Assembly (NCBI RefSeq): GCF_003478505.1
Contig: NZ_QUFI01000007.1
Span: 1-64,000 of the forward strand
DNA from: Clostridium sp. AF27-2AA
Lineage (GTDB): Bacteria > Bacillota > Clostridia > Lachnospirales > Lachnospiraceae
DNA: 64,000 nt
Direction: 5' to 3'
Shown here piece by piece: positions 36,463 through 46,438 of the stretch; the first letter of the stretch is position 1, and each line of letters opens with the position of its first letter. The notes beneath the pieces were generated by a model. That model had not been told where the DNA came from. It did not search any database and was given only the letters and a program-made list of their open reading frames with translations. The translations under genes were made by a program, and so were the position numbers.

Positions 36463-38106
36463 ATGAAACGGGCATGTGGTATACTGCTTCCGGTGGCGAG
36501 TCTGCCATCGGAGTATGGAATTGGAGCTTTTTCAAAAGAGGCTTACGCCTTTGTTGATCAGCTGGCTGCGGCTGGGCAGCGGTACTGGCAGATTTTGCCG
36601 TTAGGGCCTACTGGTTATGGGGATTCTCCGTATCAGTCATTTAGTGCCTTTGCGGGAAATCCGTATTTCATTGATCTGGAAACGCTGGTTGCGAAGGGAC
36701 TTTTGACGAAGGCAGAATGTGACGCGGCGGACCTGGGAGCAGATTCGCAGGATATTGACTATGAGAAGCAGTATTTCCATCGATTCCCACTGCTGAAAAA
36801 GGCATTTGGAGCATGGAAAAAACAGCAGCAGGAGAAAGGCCGCAGCGAAAAAAAGCTGCAGGAATTTTTTGCGGATGCTCTTACAGAGGACACCAGGGAA
36901 TATTGCTTTTACATGGCGGTTAAGAATCATTTTGGCGGGAAGAGCTTTCTTCTGTGGGATGAGGATATCCGTACCAGAAGGCCGGAAGCGCTGGAGCGGT
37001 ACCGGGAGAGCTGCCAGGATGAGATCTTCTTTTATGAATTTTTGCAGTATGAATTTCAGGAGCAGTGGGCGAAGCTAAAGCATTACGCCAATGAGCACGG
37101 CGTGAAGATCATCGGGGATATTCCGATTTATGTGGCCATGGACAGCGCGGACAGCTGGGCGCATCCGGAACTGTTCCAGTTTGATGCGGAGGGTCAGCCG
37201 GAGGCGGTAGCCGGATGTCCGCCGGATGCGTTTTCGGCAACGGGTCAGCTGTGGGGCAATCCGCTCTACCGCTGGGAGCGCCATAAGGAGACCGGTTATG
37301 CCTGGTGGCTTGCGCGGATGGAGTACAGCTTCCGCTTGTATGATGTGGTGCGGGTGGATCATTTCCGTGGATTTGATGCCTACTATTCGATTCCGGCAAA
37401 GGACAAGACTGCGGAGTTTGGCCACTGGGAGAAGGGACCTGGCTATAGCCTCTTTAAGGCAATGAAGAAGCAGTTTGGCAAGCTTCCGATCATTGCGGAG
37501 GATCTTGGATTCCTGACTCCTTCTGTGCTGGAGCTGGTGAAGAAGACTGGATTCCCGGGCATGAAGGTGCTGGAGTTTGCTTTTGATGATGAGGGCGCCA
37601 GCAGTTATCTGCCGCACCGCTATCCGAAGAACTGTGTGGTTTATACGGGAACCCACGACAATATGACGCTACAGGGCTGGTATCACAGCCTGTCTCCGGC
37701 ATCGAAGACGTTTGCGCTGCGGTATCTGGGCAATGCGTATACGCCGGAGGGGGAGATCCACTGGGATTATATCCGCCTGGCGCTGGCCAGTGTGGCAAAG
37801 CTGGCGGTGATTCCGGTGCAGGATTATCTGGGTCTGGGAAACTGGGCGCGCACAAATGAGCCATCCACCCTTGGAAAGAACTGGCGCTGGCGCATGAAGA
37901 AGGATGATCTGACACCGGAGCTGATTGCAAAGTGCCGGGAGATGGCGGAGATTTACGGACGGGCAAAGAAGGTTCAGGCAGATTTACCGGAAAAAGAGCG
38001 GGCAGATAAAGACACCCGGGAGATGCAAGAAGAGCGGCCGGCGGAAAAGGAAGAGAAGCCGACTGCAAAAGAAGAACGAAGATCCGCGGATGAAGCACCG
38101 CAGTAA
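36463..38106 (+). CDS. malQ: 4-alpha-glucanotransferase (amylomaltase)
   Basis: 547 aa, glycoside hydrolase family 77. It opens RACGILLPVASLPSEYGIGAF with QILPLGPTGYGDSPYQSFSAFAGNP; the catalytic region has DVVRVDHFRGFDAYY (nucleophile Asp), IIAEDLGFLTP (acid/base Glu) and YTGTHDNMTLQGW. The enzyme transfers glucan chains between maltodextrins in glycogen and starch use. The last 45 residues form a highly charged Glu/Lys/Arg tail not needed by the family. A strong GAAGGAGG precedes ATG 36463; a partial structured repeat lies just upstream. Confidence 0.92.
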   Translation: MKRACGILLPVASLPSEYGIGAFSKEAYAFVDQLAAAGQRYWQILPLGPTGYGDSPYQSFSAFAGNPYFIDLETLVAKGLLTKAECDAADLGADSQDIDYEKQYFHRFPLLKKAFGAWKKQQQEKGRSEKKLQEFFADALTEDTREYCFYMAVKNHFGGKSFLLWDEDIRTRRPEALERYRESCQDEIFFYEFLQYEFQEQWAKLKHYANEHGVKIIGDIPIYVAMDSADSWAHPELFQFDAEGQPEAVAGCPPDAFSATGQLWGNPLYRWERHKETGYAWWLARMEYSFRLYDVVRVDHFRGFDAYYSIPAKDKTAEFGHWEKGPGYSLFKAMKKQFGKLPIIAEDLGFLTPSVLELVKKTGFPGMKVLEFAFDDEGASSYLPHRYPKNCVVYTGTHDNMTLQGWYHSLSPASKTFALRYLGNAYTPEGEIHWDYIRLALASVAKLAVIPVQDYLGLGNWARTNEPSTLGKNWRWRMKKDDLTPELIAKCREMAEIYGRAKKVQADLPEKERADKDTREMQEERPAEKEEKPTAKEERRSADEAPQ

Positions 38107-38121
38107 CGCAGTATAAAAAAG

Positions 38122-38168
38122 AAAAACGCACGGGTTACAGAGATGATGCTGTAATCTGCGCGTTTTTT
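38122..38168. terminator. Bidirectional terminator
   Basis: AAAAACGCAC-GG-GTTACAG pairs with CTGTAATCTGCGCGTTTTTT across a short loop, with A and T runs on both sides. It serves malQ and could also end the convergent gene at 38204-38956. Confidence 0.75.
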
Positions 38169-38203
38169 GTTTGAAAAATAATGCTTCCATGACAATGGAA
38201 AGA

Positions 38204-38956
38204 CTAATGAAAGGAAACCTGTGTAGCAGCTGCGGCCTGTGCGTCTGTGTCAGATGCGGCATTGCCGTTTTCCTCCGGGTCGACTGCGCCGCCCTCCAGG
38301 GTTTCTACGCTGCCCTCTTTGTGGGAAGTAAAGGTACCCTGTACCTCGTTGTCAGCCTTGTCGCGGGCGTAAATATGAAGTCCGGCCGGGTCCATCTCGA
38401 AGGAGAGGGTGTTGCTGGCGCGGTCCACGCTGGTGGGCTCTACGCGTACTCCGGCGGAATCCAGTGCGTAGATGGAATCAAAATTGATGCCGGACTGGCT
38501 GTCGGATAAGGTGATGGTAACGACGCCGTCCTTGATATCGGTACTGGAAAATTCCGGCGGATTATCGTCTAACACGTTTACGTGCTCAAAGACAGTGGCC
38601 GGCATGCCGTTTAAATTCACTACGGAAGACTCAATGGAGCCGTTTTTGTAAACGGTGGCTGTGTATGTACGGTGCCTGCCTTTTTCCAGTTCCAGCGGTT
38701 CACCATCTAATGTCATGCTGACGGATTTGGTCGGGAAAAATGACTTTACGGTCAGGACAACATGGGTGGAAAGGTAGTCGTTGGTGTCTTCTACCACAAC
38801 GTCCAGCTTTGGCTTCGCGGTGAGACAGACAAATAGGATGCTGTTAAATACAATGAACGGGAGCACATAAAATAAGAGGATATGCGGCCATTCACTTTGT
38901 TTTTTTCTGCGGTACCGGTGATCACGGCGGGACGCAGATGGCTGATTCTGTTCCAT
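38204..38956 (-). CDS. Membrane-anchored extracellular protein, unknown function
   Basis: 250 aa. A basic cytoplasmic start (RRDHRYRRKKQSEW) is followed by one membrane segment (HILLFYVLPFIVFNSILFVCLTA, about 25-47) and an outside part of beta-rich, Ig-like character: VVVEDTNDYLSTHVVLTVKS, then DNPPEFSSTDIKDGVVTITLSDSQSGINFDSIYALDSAG, which resembles bacterial Ig-like repeats. The tail is Ala/Asp/Gln-rich. Probably a signal-anchored surface protein. It converges on malQ across a shared terminator. Confidence 0.65.
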   Translation of the reverse strand: MEQNQPSASRRDHRYRRKKQSEWPHILLFYVLPFIVFNSILFVCLTAKPKLDVVVEDTNDYLSTHVVLTVKSFFPTKSVSMTLDGEPLELEKGRHRTYTATVYKNGSIESSVVNLNGMPATVFEHVNVLDDNPPEFSSTDIKDGVVTITLSDSQSGINFDSIYALDSAGVRVEPTSVDRASNTLSFEMDPAGLHIYARDKADNEVQGTFTSHKEGSVETLEGGAVDPEENGNAASDTDAQAAAATQVSFH

Positions 38957-39212
38957 AAAAAACTCCTTTTATCGCAAGGCAAAATGCCCGATGATCTGTC
39001 CATTAGCATAACAGAAAAACCACGGATTTACAAGACAACTTTTCTTACGATTCCATGAGTTATCCCCTTTCGGGAAGCCTGGGAGTATGGTAGAATGTAA
39101 ATATCAGATGGTTGGTAACGCGGATTGCAGAAGAGGAGATGCTGCTGAAGCATGTTTTCAGGCAGAGAACGAAAGGTCAGCGGCAAAACGGTATATGAAT
39201 GGGGATAAACAG

Positions 39213-39746
39213 ATGATTCAGAAAGCGGCGCTATTTGCGGCAAAGGCCCATGAGGGCATGATACGGAAGGGAAGCAGGATTCCTTATATCTATCATCCAA
39301 TGGAAGTGGCGCTCATTGTGGCGCAGATGACCGATGATCCGGAGGTCATTGCCGCGGCGTATCTTCACGATGTCCTGGAAGATACCAGTGTGACGCCGGA
39401 AGAACTGGAACAGAATTTTGGAAGCCGGGTATTGTCGTTTGTGATGGCGGAGAGTGAGGACAAGTCCCGTACCTGGCGGGAGCGGAAGGCCAGTACGATT
39501 GCCCATTTAAAACGGGCGCCGCGTGAGGTGAAGCTGCTCACGCTGGGAGACAAACTCAGTAATATGCGCAGCACCGCCCGCGATTATATGGTGATCGGGG
39601 ATGAAATCTGGCAGCGTTTCAACGAAAAGCACCGGGAATGCCACCAGTGGTATCTGGAAGGAATTATGGATGGCCTGCAGGAACTGCGGGAACTGCCGCC
39701 ATTTCAGGAACTGGAGCGGCTGTATCATCTGGTATATGAATCATAG
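39213..39746 (+). CDS. HD-domain protein, small alarmone hydrolase-like
   Basis: 177 aa. Motifs of the RelA/SpoT hydrolase (MESH1-like) fold: ALFAAKAHEGMIRKGSRIPYIYHPMEVA, then AAYLHDVLEDTSVTPEEL with the metal-binding His-Asp pair, and KLLTLGDKLSNMRS. It would hydrolyse (p)ppGpp or a similar nucleotide; there is no synthetase domain. ATG 39213 is preferred (GGGGATAAACAG just upstream) over the longer frame from 39087, whose extra residues are not family-like. Confidence 0.75.
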   Translation: MIQKAALFAAKAHEGMIRKGSRIPYIYHPMEVALIVAQMTDDPEVIAAAYLHDVLEDTSVTPEELEQNFGSRVLSFVMAESEDKSRTWRERKASTIAHLKRAPREVKLLTLGDKLSNMRSTARDYMVIGDEIWQRFNEKHRECHQWYLEGIMDGLQELRELPPFQELERLYHLVYES

Positions 39747-39757
39747 AGAAGAAGCAT

Positions 39758-39810
39758 CGGCAAAAGTCGGCACAGTTCATAGCATATATGAACCGTGTCG
39801 ATTTTTGCGG
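39758..39810 (+). terminator. Long imperfect hairpin after the HD gene
   Basis: CGGCAAAAGTCGGCACAGTTCAT (in two pieces 39758-39780) pairs with ATGAACCGTGTCGATTTTTG and two more bases (39788-39810), about 19 of 23 positions. GAAGCATCGGCAAAA just here is identical to part of the structured repeat, so it may be a decayed relative as well as a terminator. Confidence 0.5.
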
Positions 39811-39827
39811 CGAGGAGAACTATAAGC

Positions 39828-39860
39828 GGGCCGGAATGCGCTTGACGCGTGTTCCGGCCC
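39828..39860. terminator. GC-rich hairpin
   Basis: GGGCCGGAATGCG pairs with CGCGTGTTCCGGCCC with one or two wobbles; 7-nt loop. No T-run follows, so terminator function is uncertain. The rest of the gap to 40045 shows nothing else. Confidence 0.4.
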
Positions 39861-40045
39861 GAAGTACAATGGGCATAAGAAACGCGGTGTGTACAGTCAG
39901 CAGACACACCGTTTCGCACAGTTCGCCGGTTCCGGCATGTGCAGACAAACCTGTCCCGTTCGTGACAGGAATTTCAGTATCAAAATGAGGTTACAGCTGT
40001 GTCATAAGGGAAGAGACAGCAACTTAATGTTTCAGGGGGATTTGG

Positions 40046-40909
40046 GTGACAAAAGAAAAAGCAAGGGGAATACAGACTGCGCTCTGGGCGGCGCTGGTAC
40101 TGGTGCAGATGACGGTAGTCGGCGCGCTTCAGGTGCGCGCGGAAACTGTGCGGCGGGAGGTGACCTATGAAGCAGTGGAGGGAGAAGCGGAACTTCCGGA
40201 TGAGATCACGGTTTCGGTGCTGGCCGGGAACGATGAGGAGCTGGTGCGGTGCCGGGCGGTGGATCAGGTGGAAGAGGATGCTTACTGGCGGGATGATTTT
40301 TCCTTTCCCATCACATTTTATGAGTATGGGGCGGGGGAATACCAGCTGGGGGAGATTATGGTAAAGGAATCGGAGCTGATAGATTTTTCTGAGCTGACTG
40401 AGCTGGCGCAGCAGTATGGAACAGAACTGCTCTCGAGCATGGGACTCTCCGAAGAAGAATACGAAGTGGAGGAGATTGGCTGGGCAGGAATGCCCTATGA
40501 AAATGAGGACGGTATTGTGTGCCGGGACGCGGTGGCCCGCGGAAGCCGGCTGTTGCGGGATTATCAGGTAATGTATGAAGGGACTGTGGATCCGGAACGA
40601 TGGGAGAAGCTGAAACGGGGTGGCGCGCCGGGAGAACTGGACGAGGCTCAGATGCAGGAAGAATCTGCTTCGGAGAAAGCGGAGGAGACAGCCGGGGCAA
40701 AGGCGGAAACGGACGCGGCACAGCCGGAAGAGGTGGAGAAACAGCCGAAACAAAAGAAGTCCAGGCTACAGGAATTTCTGGAAAGAGTGACCAGGATTTT
40801 GCTGATTGCGGTGGGAATCGGGGCTATCTTCTTTTTTGGCGGACTTTTAGTGCTTGCGCTGCTTTGGATTTACCGGAAATTGCGGGAATGGCATGCGCGG
40901 AGCCGGTAA
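40046..40909 (+). CDS. Exported, C-terminally anchored protein of unknown function
   Basis: 287 aa. N-terminal signal peptide (TALWAALVLVQMTVVGALQVRAE, cleavage likely after ARA near 32), an acidic outside domain rich in Glu, a low-complexity Glu/Ala/Lys stretch (about 205-240), then one membrane segment (ILLIAVGIGAIFFFGGLLVLALLWIY, about 250-276) and a basic cytoplasmic end. It would face the outside of the cell. GTG 40046 is preceded by CAGGGGGA. No family recognised. Confidence 0.65.
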   Translation: MTKEKARGIQTALWAALVLVQMTVVGALQVRAETVRREVTYEAVEGEAELPDEITVSVLAGNDEELVRCRAVDQVEEDAYWRDDFSFPITFYEYGAGEYQLGEIMVKESELIDFSELTELAQQYGTELLSSMGLSEEEYEVEEIGWAGMPYENEDGIVCRDAVARGSRLLRDYQVMYEGTVDPERWEKLKRGGAPGELDEAQMQEESASEKAEETAGAKAETDAAQPEEVEKQPKQKKSRLQEFLERVTRILLIAVGIGAIFFFGGLLVLALLWIYRKLREWHARSR

Positions 40910-41070
40910 AAGAAAGGCTGGCAGCAGGCGGGAAAATAGGGTTTGCGTTTTAGCATATGAAACTGCAAACAAGTACTGAATGACCGGGCGTTTACATATG
41001 ATAGAGCAGAATGGTTTCGGGCATGGGAAGAAGCGCGGAGCCTGAACATTTCCGGGAGCGCGGTGGCAGA

Positions 41071-43677
41071 ATGAAAACATGGTATCAGATGACGGCAGAG
41101 GAAGCCCTGCGCGGGATGGAGAGCAGCCATGGTGGACTTTCATCCGGCCAGGCTGAGGTGCGCTGTGGTCAGTTTGGAGAAAATGTGCTGCAGGAGCATG
41201 CCGGAAAAAAAATCTGGCAGGTATTTCTGGAGCAGTTTCAGGATCTTCTGGTGTTGATCCTGATCGTGGCAGCGGCAATTTCTGTTCTTTCTGGCAGTGG
41301 GGAGAGTGCGGCTGTTATTTTTGCGGTGATCACCATGAATGCGGTATTGGGAACGATTCAGCATGAGAAGGCCAGAAAGTCTCTGGAGAGCCTGAAAAAA
41401 CTGTCCGCGCCGGTTGCGCAGGTGCTGCGGGATGGAAAAAGCCAGGAGATTCCGGCAGCGAAGGTAGTGCCGGGAGATATTGTGCTGTTGGATGCCGGAA
41501 GCCTGGTGGCAGCGGATGGCCGTCTGCTGGAATGCTATAACCTGCAGGTGAATGAAAGCTCACTGACGGGGGAGTCGCTGCCGGTGGAGAAGCGGGCAGG
41601 GGTGGAAGATGTAGCAGGAATTCCCCTGGGAGACCAGTACAACATGGTCTTTGCTGGTTCGCTGGTGACGGGTGGCCGTGGCGTGTTTGTGGTGACGGCC
41701 ACCGGCATGGAAACGGAGCTTGGAAAGATTGCCCGGCTCATGAATATGGCAAAGGAGAAGAAAACGCCGCTGCAGGTGAGTCTGGACCAGTTTAGTACCC
41801 ATCTGGCGGCTTTGATTCTCGGAATCTGTGTACTGGTGTTTGGGCTGAGTCTGTACCGGGGAACCAGCGTACTGGAATCGCTGATGTTTGCGGTGGCGCT
41901 GGCGGTGGCAGCCATTCCGGAGGCGCTCGGTTCCATCGTGACCATTGTGCAGGCCATGGGAACGCAGCAGATGGCCCGGGAACACGCCATCATCAAGGAT
42001 TTAAAAGCGGTGGAAAGCCTGGGCTGCGTCTCGGTAATCTGTTCCGATAAGACTGGAACCCTGACCCAGAACCGTATGACAGTGGAGCAGGTGCTGGTAG
42101 ATGGAAGGGTTCTGCAACCCGGGCAGCTAAGGCTGTATGACCCGGTCCAGAGGTACTTTTTATATGGGGCAGTTCTGGACAACGACGCAGTGGTACAGGG
42201 GGACGTCTGCACGGGAGACCCAACGGAAGCAGCACTTCTGGCAATGGCTCTGCGGGCAGATGTTTCACCTGAGGCGCTGCGCCGGGAGATGCCGCGCCTG
42301 GGAGAACTTCCTTTTGATTCCGGGAGAAAGCGGATGAGTACGCTGCACTGGTGCGACGGAATCTGTGTCCTGTTTACCAAAGGAGCGCCGGATGTCCTTC
42401 TGGAACGAACTGACCAGATTCTGACAAAAAGTGGAGTAAGACCTATGACGCCGGAGCAGAAGAAACAGATTCGGCAGCAGAATGAGAGCTGGGCGGCCGG
42501 AGGCCTGCGGGTGCTGGCAGTGGCCTACCGGCCTCTGGAGCAGATGCAGGCCTGCAGCCTGGAACTGGAGGATTCCTGTATTTTCCTGGGCATAGCTGCT
42601 ATGCTGGATCCGCCGCGGCCGGAGTCGAAACCGGCGGTGCTGACGGCAAAAAAGGCGGGCATCCGTCCGGTCATGATCACGGGAGATCATCCGGTGACGG
42701 CACTGGCGGTGGCAGAAAAGACCGGAATTCTGGAGGCCGGTGACCTGGCGGTGACCGGGCCTGGACTGGATCAGATGACGGATGGGGAGCTGGACCGGAA
42801 GCTGGAATATATCTCTGTTTACGCGCGGGTCTCACCAGAGCACAAGATCCGCATCGTGGAAGCGTGGCAGCGGCAGGGCAGGATTGTGGCCATGACAGGG
42901 GATGGGGTGAATGATGCCCCGGCCTTGAAAAAAGCGGACATTGGTGTGGCCATGGGAATCATGGGAACCGAGGTTTCCAAGGATGCGGCATCCATGATCC
43001 TGACAGATGATAATTTTGCCACTATGATCAAGGCGGTGGCGAATGGCCGGAATGTGTACCGGAATATCCGCAATGCGGTACAGTTTCTGTTGTCCGGCAA
43101 TATGGCCGGCATTTTGTGTGTGCTGTATGCCTCAATTCTGGCTCTGCCCATGCCCTTTGCCCCGGTGCATCTTTTGTTTATTAACCTGCTGACAGATTCG
43201 CTGCCGGCGATTGCCATTGGCATGGAACCCCAGGAGGAGGGACTTCTGGACCAGCCGCCGCGGGATCCAAAGGAGGGAATTCTGACCGCCGCGTTTTTGC
43301 TCCGGCTTGTGCTACAGGGAATGCTGATTGCGGTGAGCACGATGACGGCGTATCATGTGGGGATGGATACAGGCGGAGCCGGGACGGCCAGTACTATGGC
43401 ATTTTCCGCGCTGACTCTGGCCCGGCTGTTTCACGGATTTAACTGCCGGAGCAGCCATTCGCTTTTGAGCCTTGGAATCCGGAGCAATATGTGGAGTGTG
43501 ATGGCTTTTGAAACGGGAACGCTGCTTCTGGCAGCAGTGTTGTTTTTGCCGGGGCTGCAGGTGCTGTTTGCGGTGGCAGATCTGAGCGCAAGGCAGCTGG
43601 CAACGGTGCTGGTCTGCGCCTTTGTGCCGACGCTGCTGATTCAGGCAGTGAAGATGTTGGGAGAAGCGGCTGCGTAG
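41071..43677 (+). CDS. P-type Ca2+-transporting ATPase (P2A-like)
   Basis: 868 aa. Motifs in order: TGES (166-169, actuator), IPEALGSIVTI in membrane helix 4, phosphorylation site D326-K-T-G-T, KGAPD (nucleotide domain), and GDGVNDAP (about 610). About ten membrane helices. PEALxSIVTI replaces the PEGLP of SERCA pumps, as in streptococcal Ca2+ exporters of the CaxP kind, so calcium export is the best guess. The frame is open from ATG 41011; ATG 41071 fits the family start (TWYQMTAEEAL). Confidence 0.88.
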   Translation: MKTWYQMTAEEALRGMESSHGGLSSGQAEVRCGQFGENVLQEHAGKKIWQVFLEQFQDLLVLILIVAAAISVLSGSGESAAVIFAVITMNAVLGTIQHEKARKSLESLKKLSAPVAQVLRDGKSQEIPAAKVVPGDIVLLDAGSLVAADGRLLECYNLQVNESSLTGESLPVEKRAGVEDVAGIPLGDQYNMVFAGSLVTGGRGVFVVTATGMETELGKIARLMNMAKEKKTPLQVSLDQFSTHLAALILGICVLVFGLSLYRGTSVLESLMFAVALAVAAIPEALGSIVTIVQAMGTQQMAREHAIIKDLKAVESLGCVSVICSDKTGTLTQNRMTVEQVLVDGRVLQPGQLRLYDPVQRYFLYGAVLDNDAVVQGDVCTGDPTEAALLAMALRADVSPEALRREMPRLGELPFDSGRKRMSTLHWCDGICVLFTKGAPDVLLERTDQILTKSGVRPMTPEQKKQIRQQNESWAAGGLRVLAVAYRPLEQMQACSLELEDSCIFLGIAAMLDPPRPESKPAVLTAKKAGIRPVMITGDHPVTALAVAEKTGILEAGDLAVTGPGLDQMTDGELDRKLEYISVYARVSPEHKIRIVEAWQRQGRIVAMTGDGVNDAPALKKADIGVAMGIMGTEVSKDAASMILTDDNFATMIKAVANGRNVYRNIRNAVQFLLSGNMAGILCVLYASILALPMPFAPVHLLFINLLTDSLPAIAIGMEPQEEGLLDQPPRDPKEGILTAAFLLRLVLQGMLIAVSTMTAYHVGMDTGGAGTASTMAFSALTLARLFHGFNCRSSHSLLSLGIRSNMWSVMAFETGTLLLAAVLFLPGLQVLFAVADLSARQLATVLVCAFVPTLLIQAVKMLGEAAA

Positions 43678-44067
43678 GGAGATAATATTTTAACAAAGAA
43701 GGAATACATTCAACAGAAAAATAGTCATTCAACCTAACAAAAAGGATGATTGTATAAAAACAGATACCTGGGATGTATTGAGAAAAAAACGCAAATATAC
43801 CGCTTGCAATTTAGAAAAAATATGATATTCTATATGCAGGTCAGATGAATGGCCTGCTATAGAATGAATCGTTATGAATTTAACAAATCATGACGGTATT
43901 AAGGTATACAGAGAAGCTGCTGATCCCCCCAAAACAGACAGCGGCAGTTGACGGACAGACAATATGACTAATCAGATAGCAAAATATTTGAGAAGTTATA
44001 TTTTTTTCTGGCAACTATGTATACAGTATGCAAAAACACAGTACAATTTTAAGGAGGAAAACACCAA
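43678..44067 (+). other. 390-bp leader region upstream of pflB
   Basis: No gene fits. A possible promoter is TTGCAA (43804-43809), 16 bp, TATTCT (43826-43831). A long untranslated leader would follow, ending with AAGGAGG (44051-44057) before the pflB ATG. Other TTGACG/TATACA-like hexamers are badly spaced. Confidence 0.35.
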
Positions 44068-46320
44068 ATGACTAACTTTGATCAGTGGGATGGATTTGAC
44101 GGCCGTCTGTGGAAAGAAGAAGTAAACACCCGTGATTTTATCCAGCATAACTACAAGCCTTACGAGGGAGATGAGTCCTTCCTGGCTGGCCCGACCGAGG
44201 CTACCGACAAGCTGTGGGGAATCCTGCAGGGTCTTCAGAAAGAGGAGCGCGCAAAGGGCGGCGTTCTGGATATGGATACCCACATTGTTTCCGGTATCAC
44301 TTCCCATGGCCCTGGCTACATCAGCGAGGCTGATAAGGACTTAGAGCAGATCGTTGGTCTTCAGACCGACAAGCCGTTAAAGAGAGCTTTCATGCCGTAC
44401 GGCGGTATCAAGATGGCTGAGCAGGCTTGCCAGAACTACGGTTATGAGCCGGATCCGGAGCTGCATAAGATCTTCACCGAGTACTGCCGCACTCACAACC
44501 AGGGCGTATTTGATGCTTACACTCCTGAAATGAAGAAGGCTCGTCACAATAAGATCATTACCGGTCTTCCGGATACCTACGGCCGTGGCCGTATCGTAGG
44601 CGACTACCGTCGTGTTGCTCTGTACGGTATCGATTTCCTGATCCAGGAGAAGCAGAATGATTTCGCAAACTGTGGCGATGGCGTTATGACCGACGACATC
44701 ATCCGTCAGAGAGAAGAGCTGTCCATGCAGATCAAGGCTCTGAAGGATATGAAGGTTATGGCTCAGTCTTACGGCTACGATATTTCCCAGCCGGCTAAGA
44801 CCGCAAAAGAGGCTGTTCAGTGGCTGTACTTCGGATATCTGTCCGCAGTTAAGACCCAGAACGGTGCTGCAATGAGTGTTGGCCGTATCTCCACCTTCCT
44901 TGATATTTACATTGAGCGTGACCTTGAGAACGGCGTGCTGACCGAGGCTGAGGCACAGGAGCTGATCGACCATCTGGTAATGAAATTCCGTATGGTGAAG
45001 TTCGCAAGAATCCCGTCCTACAACCAGCTGTTCTCCGGTGACCCGGTATGGGCTACCCTTGAGGTTGGCGGTATCGGCGTAGATGGCCGTTCTATGGTAA
45101 CCAAGACCGACTATCGTTTCCTGCACACCTTAGAGAACATGGGACCGAGCCCGGAGCCGAACATGACTGTTCTGTACTCCTCTGCTCTGCCGGTAAACTT
45201 TAAGAAGTATGCAGCTCACATCTCCATCAACACCAGCTCTGTTCAGTACGAGAACGATGACGTGATGAAACCGGTATGGGGCGATGACTACTCCATCTGC
45301 TGCTGCGTATCTGCTACTCAGACCGGTAAAGAGATGCAGTTCTTCGGCGCACGCGCAAACCTGGCTAAGTGCCTGCTGTACGCTATGAACGGTGGCCGCG
45401 ACATGAAGAGCAGAGAGCAGGTTGGTCCGGAGTTAAGACCGATCACCTCCGAGTATCTTGATTACGATGAGGTTATCCGGAAATACGATGTTATGATGGA
45501 CTGGCTGGCAGGTCTGTATGTAAATACCTTAAACCTGATCCAGTACATGCATGATAAATACTTCTACGAGGCAGCTGAGATGGCTCTGATCGATACCGAC
45601 GTCCGCCGTACCTTCGCAACCGGTATCGCTGGTTTCTCTCACGTAGTAGACTCCTTAAGCGCGATCAAGTACGCTAAGGTAAAAGCAATCCGTGATGAGG
45701 AAGGCATGATCATGGACTTCGAGACCGAGGGTGACTTCCCGCGTTACGGCAACGATGATGACCGTGCGGATGACATCGCAGTATGGCTGTTAAAGACCTT
45801 CCTTGAGAAGTTAAAGAAACGCCACACCTACAGAAATTCCGAGGCTACCACCTCTATCCTGACCATTACCTCCAACGTAGTATATGGTAAGGCAACCGGC
45901 AACATGCCAGACGGAAGAAGAGCAGGCGAGCCGTTATCTCCTGGTGCAAACCCGTCTTACGGCGCAGAGAAGAGCGGACTGTTAGCTTCCCTGAACTCTG
46001 TTGCAAAGCTTCCGTACGAGTGGGCTCTGGATGGTATTTCCAATACCCAGACCATCAACCCGGATGCACTGGGCCACGACGCTCAGGAGCGTATCGACAA
46101 CCTGGTACAGGTTATGGACGGATACTTCGATCAGGGCGCTCACCACTTAAACGTAAACGTATTTGGTACCGAGAAGCTGATCGATGCTATGGAGCATCCG
46201 GAGAAAGAGGAGTACGCAAACTTCACCATCCGTGTATCCGGCTATGCAGTTAAGTTCATCGACTTAACCAGAGAGCAGCAGATGGATGTAATCTCCAGAA
46301 CCTGCCACGCTAGCATGTAA
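44068..46320 (+). CDS. pflB: Formate C-acetyltransferase (pyruvate formate-lyase)
   Basis: 750 aa, near the usual 760. It converts pyruvate and CoA to acetyl-CoA and formate by a glycyl radical. The catalytic cysteines lie in [10 protein letters not shown] (C411-C413), and the radical site is G725 in [26 protein letters not shown] at the C-terminus. Codon use is strongly biased, as expected for a highly expressed fermentation enzyme. AAGGAGG lies 10 nt before the ATG. The activating enzyme follows after a terminator-like hairpin. Confidence 0.97.
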   Translation: MTNFDQWDGFDGRLWKEEVNTRDFIQHNYKPYEGDESFLAGPTEATDKLWGILQGLQKEERAKGGVLDMDTHIVSGITSHGPGYISEADKDLEQIVGLQTDKPLKRAFMPYGGIKMAEQACQNYGYEPDPELHKIFTEYCRTHNQGVFDAYTPEMKKARHNKIITGLPDTYGRGRIVGDYRRVALYGIDFLIQEKQNDFANCGDGVMTDDIIRQREELSMQIKALKDMKVMAQSYGYDISQPAKTAKEAVQWLYFGYLSAVKTQNGAAMSVGRISTFLDIYIERDLENGVLTEAEAQELIDHLVMKFRMVKFARIPSYNQLFSGDPVWATLEVGGIGVDGRSMVTKTDYRFLHTLENMGPSPEPNMTVLYSSALPVNFKKYAAHISINTSSVQYENDDVMKPVWGDDYSICCCVSATQTGKEMQFFGARANLAKCLLYAMNGGRDMKSREQVGPELRPITSEYLDYDEVIRKYDVMMDWLAGLYVNTLNLIQYMHDKYFYEAAEMALIDTDVRRTFATGIAGFSHVVDSLSAIKYAKVKAIRDEEGMIMDFETEGDFPRYGNDDDRADDIAVWLLKTFLEKLKKRHTYRNSEATTSILTITSNVVYGKATGNMPDGRRAGEPLSPGANPSYGAEKSGLLASLNSVAKLPYEWALDGISNTQTINPDALGHDAQERIDNLVQVMDGYFDQGAHHLNVNVFGTEKLIDAMEHPEKEEYANFTIRVSGYAVKFIDLTREQQMDVISRTCHASM

Positions 46321-46341
46321 TTTACGGACGGAAGTCTGATA

Positions 46342-46389
46342 AAAAACACTCCGGGGGAAACGAAAATTTCCCTATACCGGAGTGTTTTT
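46342..46389 (+). terminator. Terminator between pflB and pflA
   Basis: AAAAACACTCCGG (46342-46354) pairs with CCGGAGTGTTTTT (46377-46389), and inner GGGAAA/TTTCCC adds to it; followed by TATTTTT. It would limit read-through, so pflA is made at a lower level than pflB. Confidence 0.8.
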
Positions 46390-46438
46390 ATTTTTCGGGA
46401 GATACTATAATCATAGAAACAATACAGGAGGAGAGTTC

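Noticed and set aside
44377-45126. 249-codon minus-strand frame in pflB
   Set aside because: It arises from the biased codons of a highly expressed gene; the plus strand is clearly pyruvate formate-lyase.
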